Assembly: GCA_949987705.1 (NCBI GenBank)
Contig: CATLJY010000187.1
Location: forward strand, 62,001-126,000
Length of the DNA: 64,000 nucleotides
Direction: 5' to 3'
Origin: Thereva unica
Taxonomy: Eukaryota > Arthropoda > Insecta > Diptera > Therevidae
Part shown: positions 10,931-23,655 of the stretch, in pieces
Layout: every line of letters starts with the position of its first letter
How positions within the stretch are numbered: the first letter of the stretch is position 1
Notes under the pieces: model-generated
Seen by the model: only the letters and a program-made list of their open reading frames with translations
Told to the model about the DNA's origin: nothing
The model's database searches: none
Program-made: the position numbers and the translations under genes

Positions 10931-12737
10931 GCAAAAAGTGTGCACGTTCGTCATGCATGACACTTTGCATCATCATTTCTTCCTATAGCTATCGGTGCAA
11001 ATTGATTCCAATTTCTAAAGAAAAACACTGCATTTAGCTCAGTGCATTTAGTCGAAAAAAGGGCATGAAATTGCATTTCATGATGGTCAAAATTTTTTTT
11101 TTGGAATTTGTTAGGGTACATCTGACAATGTTAAAACCAAGTTTGTGGGGTCGCAGTGTGATGGGAAAAGCCGCCATCTTGAAAAAGAGGTAGAGGTCGT
11201 TTATACCAAATAACTCGGTTGTGTGCAATGATAGCTTTCAATATATCATATATTTTTTATTTCGATAAATCTTTAATATAAACAATACTGTGAGTACTTT
11301 TTTTGTGGGAGAATACCTTCATCTTCATGTTGACGGTCGAGACACTTCTTAGTAATTTCCCACTTTCTTTGTCTTTTCTTGCACTGCTCCTCTTAAAAAT
11401 GATTGCAACACCTTTTCTTAAACAGCTTTCACTTGACCTTCACTTAAGTCTCTTTGCACACGTTATGTTTCCCGGATTCCAAAGACCGTCTGGTCAGAAA
11501 GTTTTACCTTACATTTCACATTTTATTATTTTCCGCATCTCATCAAAAACTTTACCTTTAGAACCTCGAAAATGTTGATTCTTAGCTACTGTTTCCCATT
11601 ATTATAATTTTCCAAAGTAGTTAAATAACCCAAAATATAGATAATTCAGGGCGTTACATAAAATTCTAATTCATCCGACACGCGAAACTGGCTGGAAGCG
11701 AGTTATTCGTCGAGAAGTGACACAACCTTCGCGCTTGACTTTTCACCCGCTATGTCGCGGACATGAAACGACATAGAGTTTCGGTCACTAGCCCATTTGA
11801 AAGATATTTTAATACCGTATTTCTGCTATTTACTACATTATCATATGAGCAACCGTTAACGAGATATTCAAAAAAAAATTGCGTTATCAGTTATTTCAGG
11901 AACATAAAGTGCGAACTTTGGCGTTGGATTACTCGCAAACTATACAAGCGAGAACGATGACTAAGGGCTTATTCTAAAGGTAATCACTAGCACTATAAGT
12001 TTGGTAATCGGCATTAACCCACCCAAATTAATATCTTACGAGATAATCGCAGAAAACTGCATTCAACCTCAACCACCCTAACAAGTTCGAACTTTGAGCG
12101 GCCATAACTTTGAGCCAAATTAACTTACAAACCTCGTTTAGGGCTCATTTTGTAGATAATTCTCTAATGACTTTGTATTGATCATTTTTAGCTATCATTG
12201 CACACAACCGAGTTTATATTTCAACAACAACAACAATTTCAATAATAATCGAAAATAACCCAATGGAATACACTTTTTTCAATATTTATTGGCGAAAGTG
12301 GTTGATTTATACCAAATCAAGCCCAATTTTATGATAAGGGATAATCCTAAACAGTTAAAACCACCCCTAAATGGACCGAAAATAAAAAGAAATTAGGCTT
12401 CAAATTTGATTGAATGCGTGTAGTCAGGTACAAATAAATTGTTTTCAACCCTTAAGGAGTAAAAACTGTAGTGACCGCGTAAAGTTTAATTACCAAACTT
12501 TACGCAATGTCACACAACAACTTCCGGCACGATCAAAACGATCAGTCGGAACACTCCATAGATCAACGAACTCAAAGTTCAGTGATCTTGCCGTTTTTGT
12601 CCCGTCCCTATCACGTCTAGTGATATAGCCAATTTCCGGCATCTTCATTTTGACTTCACTTCACTTGTCCTCGTGCATCGCAAGAGTCATCTAAATTAAC
12701 GCGTTATACCAAAACGAAATAAAATTAGCTATATATA
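10931..12737. other. AT-rich intergenic sequence with a 23-bp inverted repeat
   Basis: No convincing gene. The one structural signal is a perfect 23-bp inverted repeat at 11214-11236 and 12190-12212 (starting CTCGGTTGTG on the left) that frames about 950 bp. I find no target duplication, so it is not proven to be a transposon. Short ORFs here have no recognisable motif. Confidence 0.5.
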
Positions 12738-13838
12738 TCTTACTAATATTATAAACGTGAATGTTTGTATGTATGTTTGTTACTCTTTCACGCAAAAACT
12801 ACTGAATGGATTTTAATGAAACTTTACAATAATATAGCTCATATATCAGAATAACATATAGGCTATAATTTATAAAAAAATTCAACATGGCCGCCGAAAA
12901 CTCAAAATGGCCACGCAAATTGTGTTCCGATTTCAATGAAAGTTGGTATATAGAGGTTTTTAAGGTCGCTAATAACGAATTTGTGGTCAAAACTTATAAA
13001 TTCAAAATGGCCGTGCCAATATGGCCGACGAATTTGCCAATTGTGTTCCGATTCCAATGAAAATCGAAATCTGGCGGATTTTAAGGTTGCAAATAACGAA
13101 TTTATGATCAAAACTTATAAATTCAAAATGGCGGACGAATTTTTCCAATTGTATTCCGATTCCAATGAAAGTGAATATCTAGGGGTTTCTAATGTTGCAA
13201 ATAACGAATTTATGATCAAAACTTATAAATTCAAAATGGCCGCGCCAATATGGCCGACGAATTTTTCCAATTGTATTCCGATTGCAATGAAAATCGGTAT
13301 CTGGGGGCTTTTAGGGCAAACAACGAATTTATGATCAAAGCTTATAAATTCAAAATTGCGGGTCCAATATGACGCACGAATTTTCCCAAGCCACATTCTG
13401 AAATGTAGTAAATTTCTAAAATTCCCTCTAACCAGTATAGAAACAGTAAAAACGGTAGAAAGAGTCGAAGTTTGCAAATTTGTGCGCCCCTACATTGTCA
13501 TCACGAGGTTAAACGATGTCATCTATCGCTTCCAAAAAGTTCGATCGGAAAAACGGGACCTGGAGGAAGCTGTGTTCGGGACGAATACTGAGTAAGAAGG
13601 GAGCAGTGTAACGGCTAACCGAAAAGAGAAAGTTAAAATTCCAATTCACCGAGAAGTTACATGTTTAGATGCATCTACTTGAATACATAACGCTGTTCTA
13701 ATTGAATCACCGATAAGATTGGGAAGAGGGAATTTTTTCCCAGATTTATTGTTTTTTTTTCCTACCGCGTACAACGCACACATAATTTTTTTTTATTTAA
13801 AAGCCTTGCAACGCACACAGGTTTTTTGCTATAGGCTA
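12738..13838 (+). mobile_element. Helitron-like 5' end with internal ~115-bp repeats
   Basis: Begins TCTTACTAATATTATAAACG just after a TA run, a common 5' end of non-autonomous insect Helitrons, and continues ACTCTTTCACGCAAAAACTACTGAATGGATTTT. At about 12885-13385 there are four to five imperfect copies of a unit containing AAAATGGCCG, AATATGGCCGACGAAT and CGAATTTATGATCAAAAC. No CTAG-type 3' end is seen before a second copy of the 5' end at 13839, so it is probably truncated or nested with the next element. Confidence 0.6.
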
Positions 13839-15401
13839 TCTTACTAATATTATAAACGCGAATGTTTGTATGGATGTTTGTTACTCTTTCACGCAAAAAC
13901 TACTGAATAGATTTTAATGAAACTTTACAATAATATAGCTCATACTTCGGAATAACATATAGGCTATCTCGAAACCTTCGGGTAGCTGTAGTGTACTGAT
14001 ATAGAAAAATCCGAAACTTTTGTATGGGAGGTACTCTTCAAATTTCTGCTAAAGAAGTCAGATCCATTTTGTTTTGGTTTTTTTCCGAAAAAAATACGAT
14101 TTCCAAAGTTTCAGATCGATCGGAGTTTATTTACGGATAGTTGCCGTACAATTTTGTTGAAAAAATCAGATTTATCGCGAAGGACGCGGTTCTCTGAACT
14201 TGGATTGAAGTAACTTCGGCTGCATGTGCCTGATTTTAGCAATGTATGGCTTAAATGAAAGGTCTCGAAACCAAAAAGACGACAAATTCAATAATCAGAT
14301 GTTCGTCGCTTTTTCTTTTTGAGCTATGGTACCTGGAAATTTGCATAGATTTCAAGGTGCTTGATTTTTCAACATACAATAATTTTGCATGGGACATATT
14401 TTTTTTCATATTTCTTACGGAAAAATTACTCTTTATCATGCCGTTAAATGTTTGAAAAGTTCGCCCAATGTTGCCAAACGTTGCTTATTGAACGTATTAA
14501 CTGTCTCCATTCATAGTGTGAAGTGTGACATCATCGGGAATTGCATCAACGCTACTTGATGGTGGATGTTTAGCATATTGAGCACCCAAGTTCCTATTGA
14601 ATTTGAACCAGAGAGAAACACCTACATGTAACATCAATAAAAACTCCCGTATTGCCACATCCGTGCAAAATTATTATTTTGGAGCGAATGCACCATGGCC
14701 TATAAAAAATAGGTCGAAGCGCATGACAGGGCTTTTCAAGATTTCCGAGGAAAACCTAATCCATGGTAGGCGCTCTGACACTACTTGCTCAACTTTGCCT
14801 GGTATACTTCGATCAAAGCCTGCAAATGAGCTGAACGGATGCATGCTTGAAAGCATCACATCTATATGGAACAGTTTTGAAAAAACCAACTTTTGGTCGT
14901 TTCAAATAGCGAAATTTCAATCGATAGCATCGATATTATTCGGAATCAAAAATACGAAAATGGCTCCTACTGTATATTAAAATTCTTATCACCTCAACTG
15001 CAAAATAAACGGAAGCTATAGCGCGTACCAAAAGAATTGGAAATATAAACACAGGCGGCGAACTGACAATTTCACACCCATTAAAATTTCGTGTATGGAT
15101 AAAGTTCAAGCGGACGTGCATTGTAATTTCTTCTTCGAAATTCATTTACGGGCAAAAACACTCCCTCATAGCATCTGACCACGACAAGAGTGGCAATGAG
15201 ACCGCTGAATTGTGATTAGGGATATAAATGAGCAAGTGATTTGGGTTTTTAAACGAACGGAGTTACACTTTTCTTTACGAATGTACTTGCATCCCGAGAT
15301 TTGAGACTCTCGGTGCCCATCGATTTTGCGATTCCCAATTGTTTTGGCGCACGCCATACTATTGGCTTATTTGTGCAGCGAGGCGCACCGGGTTCCAGCT
15401 A

Positions 15402-15402
<1 letters not shown>
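13839..15402 (+). mobile_element. Non-autonomous Helitron
   Basis: Starts with TC (TCTTACTAATATTATAAACG) after an A and ends GCGCACCGGGTTCCAGCTAG, with CTAG at 15399-15402 followed by T. That is the A/T insertion and CTRR end rule of Helitrons. The 3' end is nearly the same as in the Helitrons at 29891 (minus), 56669 and 58693. No Rep/helicase gene is present. A (TA)n tract follows directly. Confidence 0.75.

Positions 15403-15489
<87 letters not shown>
15403..15489. repeat. (TA)n microsatellite
   Basis: Nearly pure TA repeat between the Helitron 3' end and the first foldback element. Ile-Tyr ORFs here are artefacts. Confidence 0.97.
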
Positions 15490-17478
<1,989 letters not shown>

Positions 17479-17959
17479 TGTTACGTTTTTACGGCTTAAC
17501 GGATTCGTAGGATTAATTAAGGAATACACTTTTTAATAATCCACACAATAATTTATTTATCACAAACCAAAACACAATTTAATTACAAACACAATTCTTA
17601 CAGTTCACTATAATCACTTTAAATTTAATATTTCGCACTATTCAATTCTAATTATCGCTTTTTATTTCACTACTTTTCACTGTTCTCACTTTAAAACACT
17701 TGTATCGCCTTTATAATCAAAACTGACTCGATAGCGGCTGCCAGGCGCTTTTATATAAGCAGCTCCACCTTTGTCTACTTTCTGGAACCTTCGTTTTCTG
17801 GTTCTTTGTGGTGTGTTCTTTTATTTCCTTAAGTTTCGACCAGCTTGAAGTTGTCTTCGCTTATCGCTCGTTAGTTTAGTACATAAATTCTTAATTCAGA
17901 CAACAACCGAAAATCGTTGATTCATCCTCTCGACAAACAGATGGCGCATAATCATCACA
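17479..17959 (-). repeat. Gypsy B copy 1 3' LTR
   Basis: 481 bp, TG...CA. It matches 23104-23584 except for about three substitutions (two near 17948-17950, one in the TATATAAGC/TATATAGGC stretch). The adjacent purine-rich PPT lies at 17960-17969 on the minus strand. Confidence 0.95.
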
Positions 17960-17970
17960 TTGCCCCCTTC

Positions 17971-20900
17971 TTAGGACTGTTCGTCCCGAACAGTTGTCCA
18001 TCCTGGATCCGGCTGATGATATGGGCACAGCCTGTCTATGTGCACAATCTTCTTCTTTGCTTTGGGTCCTTGTTGAATCCTGTAGCCCACATCGTTGATC
18101 CGTGTTAGGATTTTATAGGGCCCCTCCCACTGACGCTGAAGTTTCGGAGACTTGCCTTTCCGTCTTCGAGGGTTGAACAGCCAAACGAGGTCACCTTCCT
18201 GGAATCCGCTACAGTTTGCTCGGAGGTCGTACCTTGTTTTCATCCTGTCACTGGCTATCTTGAGATTCCTCCTTGCGAGCTGGTGGATATCTGCAAGTTT
18301 ATCACGAAGTTCACCTGTATAACTGCCAGTAGATTCGTTGCTTTCCACAGGTGTCCCAAATTTCAAGTCGCTTGGCAGCCGGATTTGTCTTCCAAAAATC
18401 ACACTAGAAGGGGTTTGTCCTGTGGAATTATGAACTGCTGTCCGATATGCCATTAGAAAAATAGGGATATAACTGTCCCAATCGCGCTGGTGCTCGCTAA
18501 CGACTTTCCTTAAGTGCTCTAGCATTGTCCTGTTGAATCGTTCTACCATTCCATCGGATTGGGGATGAAGGGGCGTCGTCCTGGTCTTCTGCATTCCGAG
18601 TATCTTACATACTTCTTGAAAAACTTGAGATTCGAAATTTCTCCCTTGGTCAGAATGAAGCTCATGAGGAACACCAAATATGCAGATCCAATTGTTCACT
18701 AATTCCTCGGCAACAGTGATTGCTTCCTGATTTGGAATGGCATATGCTTCGGGCCACTTACTGAAGTAGTCCATAACCACCAAAATGTAACGATTCCCTC
18801 GGTCTGATGCTGGAAAAGGTCCCGCCACATCGATTGCAATTCTTTCAAATGGGGCTCCCACGTTGTATTGCTGCATTTCTCCTTTTGTTTTTACTCGAGG
18901 GCCTTTGCTGCTGGCACAAATTGTGCATTTACGGCACCAGTCTGTAACATCGTCCCGCATGTGAAGCCAATAGAATCTATCTCTTATTTTTGCCAAAGTT
19001 TTATTGACTCCCAGATGTCCTCCTGATGCGCCATTATGACACTCCTCGAGAATATCTCTTATTCTACTGCGAGGGACTAACACCTGCATTCGGTGAGAGG
19101 TACCGTCAGCGGTTTCCCATTTGCGCTTTAACACTCCTCGCTCGATGTGCAATGAATCCCATTGGGCCCAATAGCTCTTCAGGGTTTCGCTTCTCTCTGC
19201 AATATCCTTCCATTCAGGCTTCTCCTCGTATTCCTTCCATGCCAGAATCGAAGAAATATCTGGGTCGTCGCGTTGGGCGTCTCGGAGTCCCTGGTCGTCC
19301 CATCCTGTCGTTGGCTCAACGGTCGTCCTTTGACACTTTTCCTCAATACGCCCACAATGTTTGCAATCTTTTACGCATGGTCGCCGGGAGAGTGCATCTG
19401 CATTTCCATGGTTTCCTCCTTTTCTGTGGCCTATATTAAAGTCGTAGGACTGAAGTCTCTCGATCCATCTTGCCACTTGTCCTTCAGGATTTTTAAATTG
19501 CATCAGCCATTTTAATGCTGCATGATCCGTCCGAAGGATGAAGTTTTGCCCATAGAGATACTTGTGGAAGTGCTTAGTTGAGTCCACGATTGCCAACAGT
19601 TCTCTCCTTGTGACGCAGTAATTCCGCTCCGATTTTGACAGCGCTCTACTGTAGTAAGCTATGACCTTTTCCTGCCCTTCGAAGTTTTGTGATAGCACTG
19701 CACCAATTCCGACATTACTCGCATCTGTGTCCAATATGAATTTTTCCCCTGGCTTCGGATATGTAAGTATTGGTGCTTGGCAAAGTCTTTGCTTTAGTGT
19801 CTTGAAACTTTCCTCGCATTTTTCTGTCCAGATAAATGGTCTTCCTTTTTCTGTCAGTTTATGTAATTCCTTAGCTATGTCGGCAAAGTTCCTGACAAAA
19901 CGTCTATAATAGGTGGCAAGTCCCAAGAAGCTTCGAAGTTCATGTTTATCTTTCGGTGTGGGCCAATTCTTAACTGCTGCTATTTTCTCCGGATCGGTTT
20001 GAACTCCATTGGATGAAACCACATGTCCGAGATAGTTGACTTGGTCACTGAACAGCACGCACTTTTTAGGGTTGAGTTTCAGTTGGGCAGTTCTCAACTT
20101 TTGGAAAACCTCTCGTAAATTGCCCAGATGTTCCTCGAAACTTTTCCCAACGACGATGATATCGTCCAAATAAACCAGACAAGTCTTCCATGTCAGTCCT
20201 CGCAAAACGCATTCCATCAGTCGTTCGAATGTTGCTGGAGCATTACACAGTCCAAACGGCATAACTGTAAACTGCCACAAGCCGTTTCCTACAGAGAAGG
20301 CTGTCTTTTCGCGGTCCTCGGGGTGAATTTCGACTTGCCAATAGCCGCTCTTAAGGTCCAGGGTAGAAAACCATTGAGCTCCAGAGAGAGTATCCAGAGT
20401 GTCATCGATACGAGGTAATGGGTAGCTATCCTTTTTAGTGATGTCATTTAACCGTCGATAATCCACGCAAAACCTTGTGCTGCCATCTTTTTTTCTGACT
20501 AGAACCACGGGAGACATCCAAGGGCTTTTCGACTCCTCTATAAGGCCTTGTCTTCTCATGTCCTCAATCATATTGGCTGCTTCTTCCCGCTTGGCTAGTG
20601 GTAGTCTTCTCGGCGGTTGCTTGATTGGCTGGGCATCTCTGGTGTCGATCCTATGTTGGACGATGTTCCCAAAATCATCATCTCTCATGGCGAAGATATC
20701 ACTAAAATCCTCCACTAATGTTCTTGCCTGGAGATACTGGTTTTGTTTAAGACAACTACTTGAGAGCACTGTGTTTACCAATTTCGTGGCCTTTGGCTTT
20801 GGTTTTGCCACCGGTTCCGTGTGAGCGCACTCCACTAATGTAATCTGTTCTGCCGGTTCTCCTTTCCCCAAAACCGTATCCTTCTTCAATCGTATTTCGC

Positions 20901-21573
20901 GTTCGTTGGTATTTAGCACTCTCATGAATACCTCCCTTTTGTCATCGATGCTCACCAGACATTTTCCAATCGCTATATTTTTGCTTTGTTCCGTTTTTTC
21001 TGGTTCTATAAGGTAAAATCGGTAGCTCCCGGGATCACCATCGACTATCGCTCGTACCAATTTCTCAGCACACGGAGGAAGCACGGTATCTTCACGAGCG
21101 ACGACTTTAAGCTGCGAATAACAAGTGGATCCTGTGGCCATTGGAATCTCCTTGTTGTCATATCTCAGTATTTCCTCTCCAATGTCCAGTAGAATTTTAT
21201 GAGCTTTCATAAAGTCCAGACCGAGAATACACTCGTCTGTTATATCAGCTACCAGGAACGAATGTGAAAATCCAATGTCAGCAAGAACCACATCCAACAT
21301 AATTTCCCCGTGTAATCGTACTGGCTCTCCTGTTGCAGTTTTCAGTCTGTATTGGCGTGCGTCTTTCAGCCATTTATTGCCGACCATGTCAGCCCGGATA
21401 ACAGATTTTGAAGCATCAGTGTCTACAGTTATTGTGCATTTTTCTGCTCCAATCTTTCCATCGATGACCAGGCTGTTGCCACTGCGTTGCAGCTGTTTGA
21501 TGGTGGTGATGATGCCACCGGGGGCTTCGATTTCCCCGACTAACTCCCGCCCCATGGAGTCAGTCTTTATTCG
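17971..21573 (-). CDS. pol: Gypsy B Pol, copy 1 (protease site altered)
   Basis: Open for about 1200 codons from the slip site; the first ATG is at 21555 and numbering below starts there. The protease motif ITVDTDASKSVI has Asp at 47 where the second copy has Gly, so the essential D-T-G triad is broken (codon 21415-21417). RT has YLDD at 462-465 with PFGLCNAPATFERLM. RNase H has ILDTDASNVGIGAVL. The integrase zinc module runs from HLGVNKTL to CRKCTICASSKG; the DDE residues are D909, D969 and E1005 (x59, x35). A GPY/F-like WEGPYKIL follows. RT, RNase H and integrase look functional; the protease probably is not. The stop lies 11 bases before the LTR. Confidence 0.94.
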   Translation of the reverse strand, partial: RIKTDSMGRELVGEIEAPGGIITTIKQLQRSGNSLVIDGKIGAEKCTITVDTDASKSVIRADMVGNKWLKDARQYRLKTATGEPVRLHGEIMLDVVLADIGFSHSFLVADITDECILGLDFMKAHKILLDIGEEILRYDNKEIPMATGSTCYSQLKVVAREDTVLPPCAEKLVRAIVDGDPGSYRFYLIEPEKTEQSKNIAIGKCLVSIDDKREVFMRVLNTNEREIRLKKDTVLGKGEPAEQITLVECAHTEPVAKPKPKATKLVNTVLSSSCLKQNQYLQARTLVEDFSDIFAMRDDDFGNIVQHRIDTRDAQPIKQPPRRLPLAKREEAANMIEDMRRQGLIEESKSPWMSPVVLVRKKDGSTRFCVDYRRLNDITKKDSYPLPRIDDTLDTLSGAQWFSTLDLKSGYWQVEIHPEDREKTAFSVGNGLWQFTVMPFGLCNAPATFERLMECVLRGLTWKTCLVYLDDIIVVGKSFEEHLGNLREVFQKLRTAQLKLNPKKCVLFSDQVNYLGHVVSSNGVQTDPEKIAAVKNWPTPKDKHELRSFLGLATYYRRFVRNFADIAKELHKLTEKGRPFIWTEKCEESFKTLKQRLCQAPILTYPKPGEKFILDTDASNVGIGAVLSQNFEGQEKVIAYYSRALSKSERNYCVTRRELLAIVDSTKHFHKYLYGQNFILRTDHAALKWLMQFKNPEGQVARWIERLQSYDFNIGHRKGGNHGNADALSRRPCVKDCKHCGRIEEKCQRTTVEPTTGWDDQGLRDAQRDDPDISSILAWKEYEEKPEWKDIAERSETLKSYWAQWDSLHIERGVLKRKWETADGTSHRMQVLVPRSRIRDILEECHNGASGGHLGVNKTLAKIRDRFYWLHMRDDVTDWCRKCTICASSKGPRVKTKGEMQQYNVGAPFERIAIDVAGPFPASDRGNRYILVVMDYFSKWPEAYAIPNQEAITVAEELVNNWICIFGVPHELHSDQGRNFESQVFQEVCKILGMQKTRTTPLHPQSDGMVERFNRTMLEHLRKVVSEHQRDWDSYIPIFLMAYRTAVHNSTGQTPSSVIFGRQIRLPSDLKFGTPVESNESTGSYTGELRDKLADIHQLARRNLKIASDRMKTRYDLRANCSGFQEGDLVWLFNPRRRKGKSPKLQRQWEGPYKILTRINDVGYRIQQGPKAKKKIVHIDRLCPYHQPDPGWTTVRDEQS

Positions 21574-22991
21574 TTTCCCTGCTGCTGTCTGCGGGGAGAC
21601 ACGGAGTCATTGTTTTCGGCCCCCCTCTGGTCACCTTTCTGCCTATGTCCGCATTTTTCACAACATTTTTCGCCACTCCTATTTTCTGGAGACTTTGCTC
21701 TCCTTCGCTTTCTGCAATTCCTTTGCAAATGGCCCGGTTCACTACAGTTCCAGCATCGGAGTCGACCGCGTATTTCCGTTGCATTCATTCTGTTGCAAAT
21801 ATCCTCTGTTGTGTGGATCTCTCTGAGGCGGACTGCACTTCTTGATGCTTGCCTCGCTGCCTCGTATGCCAGAGCATATGCCAAAACTTCTGCGGTATTC
21901 TTCTTTCCGGCCAATCTGGCTGCCTGTTGTAGATCTCGGTCAGCAAAAGAGTTAAGGAAAGCCTCTCTTGCTACTTCGTTGATGTAGTCTTGGCCGAAGC
22001 TAGGATAAGCCAGATGCACTAACCTCTCGATATCGGCGCATAGTTGTTGTAAAGTTTCTCCTGGCTTTTGAAGTCGATTGCGAAGTTGAAGTCGATAAAC
22101 CTCTTGCATGTGCTGATCACCGTAACGCATTTCCAGCGCTTGAACTAAGAACCCGTAGCTGTTGCGATGTCCTGCTGGTATTGACTGCAATATTTCTGCT
22201 GCTGTGCCCCTTAGTGACAACGTTAAGGCCGTTGCTTTCTCCTCCTCAGTCCAGAAATTGCCTGCTGCTGCTGCTTCGAATTGGAGCTTATAAGTAGACC
22301 ATGGGCTTTGCCCGTCGAAAGTTGGAGGCTGCAATTTCCTAACTCCGATGACTTCGTGAGATGCTACCGCTGGGTGGTGAATCTTTACCCTTTCTAGATC
22401 GGCTCTGACGGTTTCTAGTTCAATTTCGAGTTTTCCCAGATCATTCCTTACATTTGCCTTGATGGAGAATTCGAGACTTTCCAGATCATTCCTTACATTT
22501 TCGATTTTCTGCTCCAGCTGGTTCTTCTGTTTTTCCATCGACTCTTTGAGTTCTGCGATCGAACGTTCATGAACTACTGTTAACATTTTTTGTTCATCTT
22601 TTAACGCCAACATTTCCGCCTTGATCTCTGTTGTCGCTTCTCTCATATCTGCCTTCATCTCCGCTGAAGACCGTTCTTGCGCCTCTTTCATATCGGCTGT
22701 CGCTTCTTTCATCTCTGCTGATGCACGTTCTTGCGCAGCTGAAGACCGTTCTTGCGCCTCCTTCATCACCATCAATGTCTTAAAAAGTTCTGCCATACTC
22801 ACTGTCGATTCTTCTGGTTCTGCTTCTACTTCGGCTTCAAAAATGTAGGTTTCAGGATCTTTTCCCTCGTTCACCATAGCTTCTCGAAGCAGCGCGGTTA
22901 AGGAACTTTTAGCACCCACCGTTGACAACGAGCGTTTACTTAGTTCTCTTTTCAACTCCACAGTACGCAAATCAACTAATTTTCGACCCAT
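21567..22991 (-). CDS. gag: Gypsy B Gag with N-terminal SAP-like domain (copy 1)
   Basis: 474 aa starting at ATG. Residues about 5-40 (DLRTVELKRELSKRSL and the following GAKSSLTALLREAM) fit a SAP DNA-binding helix pair. Residues about 60-200 are a Glu/Lys/Ala-rich coiled coil with internally repeated AQERSSAEMKEA-type blocks. The capsid-like region begins near LQPPTFDGQSPWSTYKLQFE. One zinc knuckle CWNCSEPGHLQRNC (CX2CX4HX4C) lies near 425, then a basic RKRRRAKS stretch and a second Cys cluster CCEKCGH. Intact. The coiled coil differs in length from copy 2 (479 aa), probably through repeat gain or loss. Confidence 0.93.
   Translation of the reverse strand: MGRKLVDLRTVELKRELSKRSLSTVGAKSSLTALLREAMVNEGKDPETYIFEAEVEAEPEESTVSMAELFKTLMVMKEAQERSSAAQERASAEMKEATADMKEAQERSSAEMKADMREATTEIKAEMLALKDEQKMLTVVHERSIAELKESMEKQKNQLEQKIENVRNDLESLEFSIKANVRNDLGKLEIELETVRADLERVKIHHPAVASHEVIGVRKLQPPTFDGQSPWSTYKLQFEAAAAGNFWTEEEKATALTLSLRGTAAEILQSIPAGHRNSYGFLVQALEMRYGDQHMQEVYRLQLRNRLQKPGETLQQLCADIERLVHLAYPSFGQDYINEVAREAFLNSFADRDLQQAARLAGKKNTAEVLAYALAYEAARQASRSAVRLREIHTTEDICNRMNATEIRGRLRCWNCSEPGHLQRNCRKRRRAKSPENRSGEKCCEKCGHRQKGDQRGAENNDSVSPRRQQQGNE
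21573..21579 (-). promoter_or_regulatory. Gypsy B -1 frameshift heptamer GGGAAAC (copy 1)
   Basis: On the minus strand the last gag codons are CAG GGA AAC GAA TAA, so G GGA AAC sits two codons before the stop. Slipping back one base enters a frame open through the pol ATG at 21555. GGGGC and GCCCC segments lie just downstream and could pair. Confidence 0.75.
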
Positions 22992-23083
22992 TTTATTATT
23001 ATGTCTTTAGTTCGCACTCACAAAAATTAAATTCCGGTCACAATTATTTTAAAAACTCACTTATTTCACTTATCTCTTAATTA

Positions 23084-23101
23084 ATCCCACTTCTGACACC
23101 A
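23084..23101 (-). promoter_or_regulatory. Gypsy B primer binding site (tRNA-Leu), copy 1
   Basis: On the minus strand TGGTGTCAGAAGTGGGAT begins two bases after the 5' LTR. Its complement ATCCCACTTCTGACACCA equals the 3' end of a tRNA-Leu as I know it, 18 of 18. Confidence 0.87.
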
Positions 23102-23103
23102 AT

Positions 23104-23581
23104 TGTTACGTTTTTACGGCTTAACGGATTCGTAGGATTAATTAAGGAATACACTTTTTAATAATCCACACAATAATTTATTTATCACAAACCAAAACAC
23201 AATTTAATTACAAACACAATTCTTACAGTTCACTATAATCACTTTAAATTTAATATTTCGCACTATTCAATTCTAATTATCGCTTTTTATTTCACTACTT
23301 TTCACTGTTCTCACTTTAAAACACTTGTATCGCCTTTATAATCAAAACTGACTCGATAGCGGCTGCCAGGCGCTTTTATATAGGCAGCTCCACCTTTGTC
23401 TACTTTCTGGAACCTTCGTTTTCTGGTTCTTTGTGGTGTGTTCTTTTATTTCCTTAAGTTTCGACCAGCTTGAAGTTGTCTTCGCTTATCGCTCGTTAGT
23501 TTAGTACATAAATTCTTAATTCAGACAACAACCGAAAATCGTTGATTCATCCTCTCGACAAACAGATGGCACTTAATCATC

Positions 23582-23584
<3 letters not shown>
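23104..23584 (-). repeat. Gypsy B copy 1 5' LTR
   Basis: 481 bp. On the minus strand it carries TATATAAAAGCGCC as a plausible TATA box upstream of GAGTCAGTTTTGATT, which contains a TCAGT insect initiator-like motif. Confidence 0.94.

Positions 23585-23649
<65 letters not shown>
23585..23649. repeat. (TA)n microsatellite
   Basis: About 65 bp of TA repeat directly joining the outer ends of Gypsy B and Gypsy C. Confidence 0.96.

Positions 23650-23655
<6 letters not shown>

Larger units (their letters stand above)
17479..23584 (-). mobile_element. Gypsy B copy 1: near-complete Ty3/Gypsy element
   Basis: 6.1 kb on the minus strand between 481-bp LTRs that differ at about three bases. It has a PBS fitting tRNA-Leu, gag, and pol in the -1 frame with GGGAAAC at the junction, and a GAAGGGGGCA polypurine tract next to the 3' LTR. 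It sits in (TA)n with ATAT on both sides as a likely 4-bp TSD. Both ORFs are open, but the protease active site reads DTD instead of DTG. A second copy starts at 59919 on the plus strand. Confidence 0.95.

Noticed and set aside
17917..21826. Plus-strand ORFs of up to about 180 aa opposite Gypsy B copy 1, and minus-strand ones opposite copy 2
   Set aside because: Antisense shadows of pol and gag, with no motifs of their own.
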